A stretch of 64,000 bases of DNA, taken from Diphasiastrum complanatum. Its lineage: Eukaryota; Streptophyta; Lycopodiopsida; Lycopodiales; Lycopodiaceae. The stretch spans positions 12,819,318 to 12,883,317 of the forward strand of contig CM055095.1 of the NCBI GenBank assembly GCA_029204225.1, given 5' to 3'. The translations under genes and the position numbers were made by a program. Position 1 is the first letter of the stretch. Each line of letters starts with the position of its first letter. The notes under the pieces are model-generated. The model searched no databases. It saw nothing but the letters and a program-made list of their open reading frames with translations, and was not told where the DNA came from. Shown piece after piece: positions 62,853-64,000 of this stretch.

Positions 62853-63045
62853 CGGATATCGATTTCAAGCGCGCCGTTTGCACTGATTACCCTACGTTGA
62901 CTAACTTGCGTCTGGAACCGATACTGCCTCGTCCGGTATCGCATTCAAGCGCGCATTGCATCTCCTTTCTTTTGTGCTCTGTGTTCATGTGCTCAGATCC
63001 GATACTCTACTTTCTAGTATCTCTTTCGAGCGCACATTGCCTGGA
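62853..63045 (+). repeat. Degenerate repeats with stem-loops in the presumed leader
   Basis: Three units end in TTC(A/G)AGCGC(G/A)C, at 62853, 62918 and 62998, the last two 80 bp apart. Unit 2 pairs CGATAC with GTATCG around an 11 nt loop. Unit 3 pairs GATACT with AGTATC. They lie 50-240 bp after the TATA box. Confidence 0.6.
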
Positions 63046-63085
63046 GGTGCTTGCCTGACCTACAGTTTGTGCCTGAGAGCGATAT

Positions 63086-64000
63086 TTGGGAATTTACATC
63101 TGTTGTTTTTGTTTAAAATGTCTTGATTTTAGTTTGCTTTTTTTTTTTCATGAATTTGGTATTACTGATAGTTTGGAGTATTTCAAATATCTTTTTTCTC
63201 ATTTTCTTATTATTCTTCCTTCTATAACTGAGGAACCTGGTGTGGAGGCATTTTCTGAGATATATCTCAGATTTAAGTCCCTGCTCAGTACTCCGTTATT
63301 CAAATTTCAGAATAAGAACATGATTCATTATTAGATTTTGGTGGCACTCGACAAGCATATCTATAAAGCTAAGCTTGACAGAATGTTTACCAAGTTACAT
63401 AATGATTTCAAGTCTGTAGATGAGTGCCCAATTCACAATAAAAAATGTAGATCTGTTGATTTTCAGTCTGCTTTTGATTTTTTTTCTTTTGTTAAATATT
63501 TCTGACAATTCAGAAGTTGTCCCTTCCATTTTGAAGTTGTTTCTTCTAGTGGTACAAAGTCTGAAAAGTCAAAGATTGTAGATATACATACTTTTTTTTA
63601 TTGATACGAGCGTTAATTTAGATGATTGTTCATATTTTGATTCTGCTCAAAATAGGGCATCGTTTAAGCCCTGAAACACCCACTACCCTTTCTCCTTCTG
63701 ATAAATCTTTGATCATTTTGCCTACTTATAATATAGATAATAATTTCTTTTTGACAATATTGGATATATCGGATCTTTTTGACTTCACTGAAGTTGAGAC
63801 TCTTTGCATTTTGAGCAAAGAGCTTGATGAATTTTCGGATATAATTGATTTTGATGCTGATGATCTTCTCCCTGTTTTGACGATGTATATAATGATAAGT
63901 TTTATTTAGGGAAAGATTGCTTGAAAATGGCTGTGGAAGAAATGTGCAACAAAGAAGATGATCTACCTTCTGAAGAGGAGTTTCTTAGAATCCAAAGTCA
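63086..64000 (+). pseudogene. Unidentified decayed reading frame at the right edge
   Basis: One frame runs from 63086 to about 63605 with three stops (TAG 63332, TGA 63502, TGA 63602), each one C-to-T change from CAG or CGA. It contains LPSITEEPGVEAFSEIYLRF and DKHIYKAKLDRMFTKLHNDF. A second frame follows (63622-63909, with EVETLCILSKELDEFSDIID), then a shift to a third that is open to the window end (LGKDCLKMAVEEMCNKEDDL). Acidic and helical in style. I do not recognise it. A retroelement Gag or accessory ORF is the likeliest reading, given the decay. Confidence 0.4.

Overview
The window reads as nuclear DNA of a land plant. It holds parts of two ordinary plant genes with GT-AG introns, set in a large field of decayed LTR retrotransposons and very long dinucleotide microsatellites. 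I cannot place the species. The two gene products would fit a moss, lycophyte, fern or gymnosperm as well as a seed plant.

Host genes. At the left edge, on the minus strand, are the first two coding exons (1852-1570 and 627-406) of a CK2 regulatory (beta) subunit gene; the rest lies beyond base 1. At 51974-57712, plus strand, is a complete five-exon gene for peroxisomal serine:glyoxylate aminotransferase (401 aa, active-site Lys201, C-terminal SRL). It is the only intact protein-coding gene I can fully reconstruct. At 61363-60150 (minus) is a spliced but stop-containing MULE-type transposase gene. At the right edge, a promoter-like block (three CACGTG boxes, CCAAT, TATA) leads into an unidentified, decayed reading frame.

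Retroelements, left to right: a Ty1-copia copy (4140-7680, +) split by a second copia (5309-7225, -); a coiled-coil, gag-like reading frame broken only by stop codons (14500-15920, +); a rearranged copia composite in which two inverted parts of one family lie between two direct LTRs (17337-23008); the 3' half of a Ty3-gypsy chromovirus with LTR, polypurine tract, integrase and chromodomain (23130-25310, -); a Ty3-gypsy element of the plant Tat/Athila type with gag, protease, RT, RNase H, a deleted integrase core and an extra proline-rich/coiled-coil ORF after pol (25739-33513, +); the 5' half of a chromovirus (35285-38055, +); a copia with internal duplications (39440-41380, -); copia remnants (41880-42600 and 49330-50936, +).

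The elements do not work together as a system. The window shows repeated insertion, nesting, inversion and C-to-T decay around two housekeeping genes. Microsatellites are extreme: (GA)n tracts of 86, 130, 179 and 281 bp, plus (TA)n, (TC)n and (CA)n. No CRISPR array, rRNA, tRNA or other structured RNA gene was recognised.
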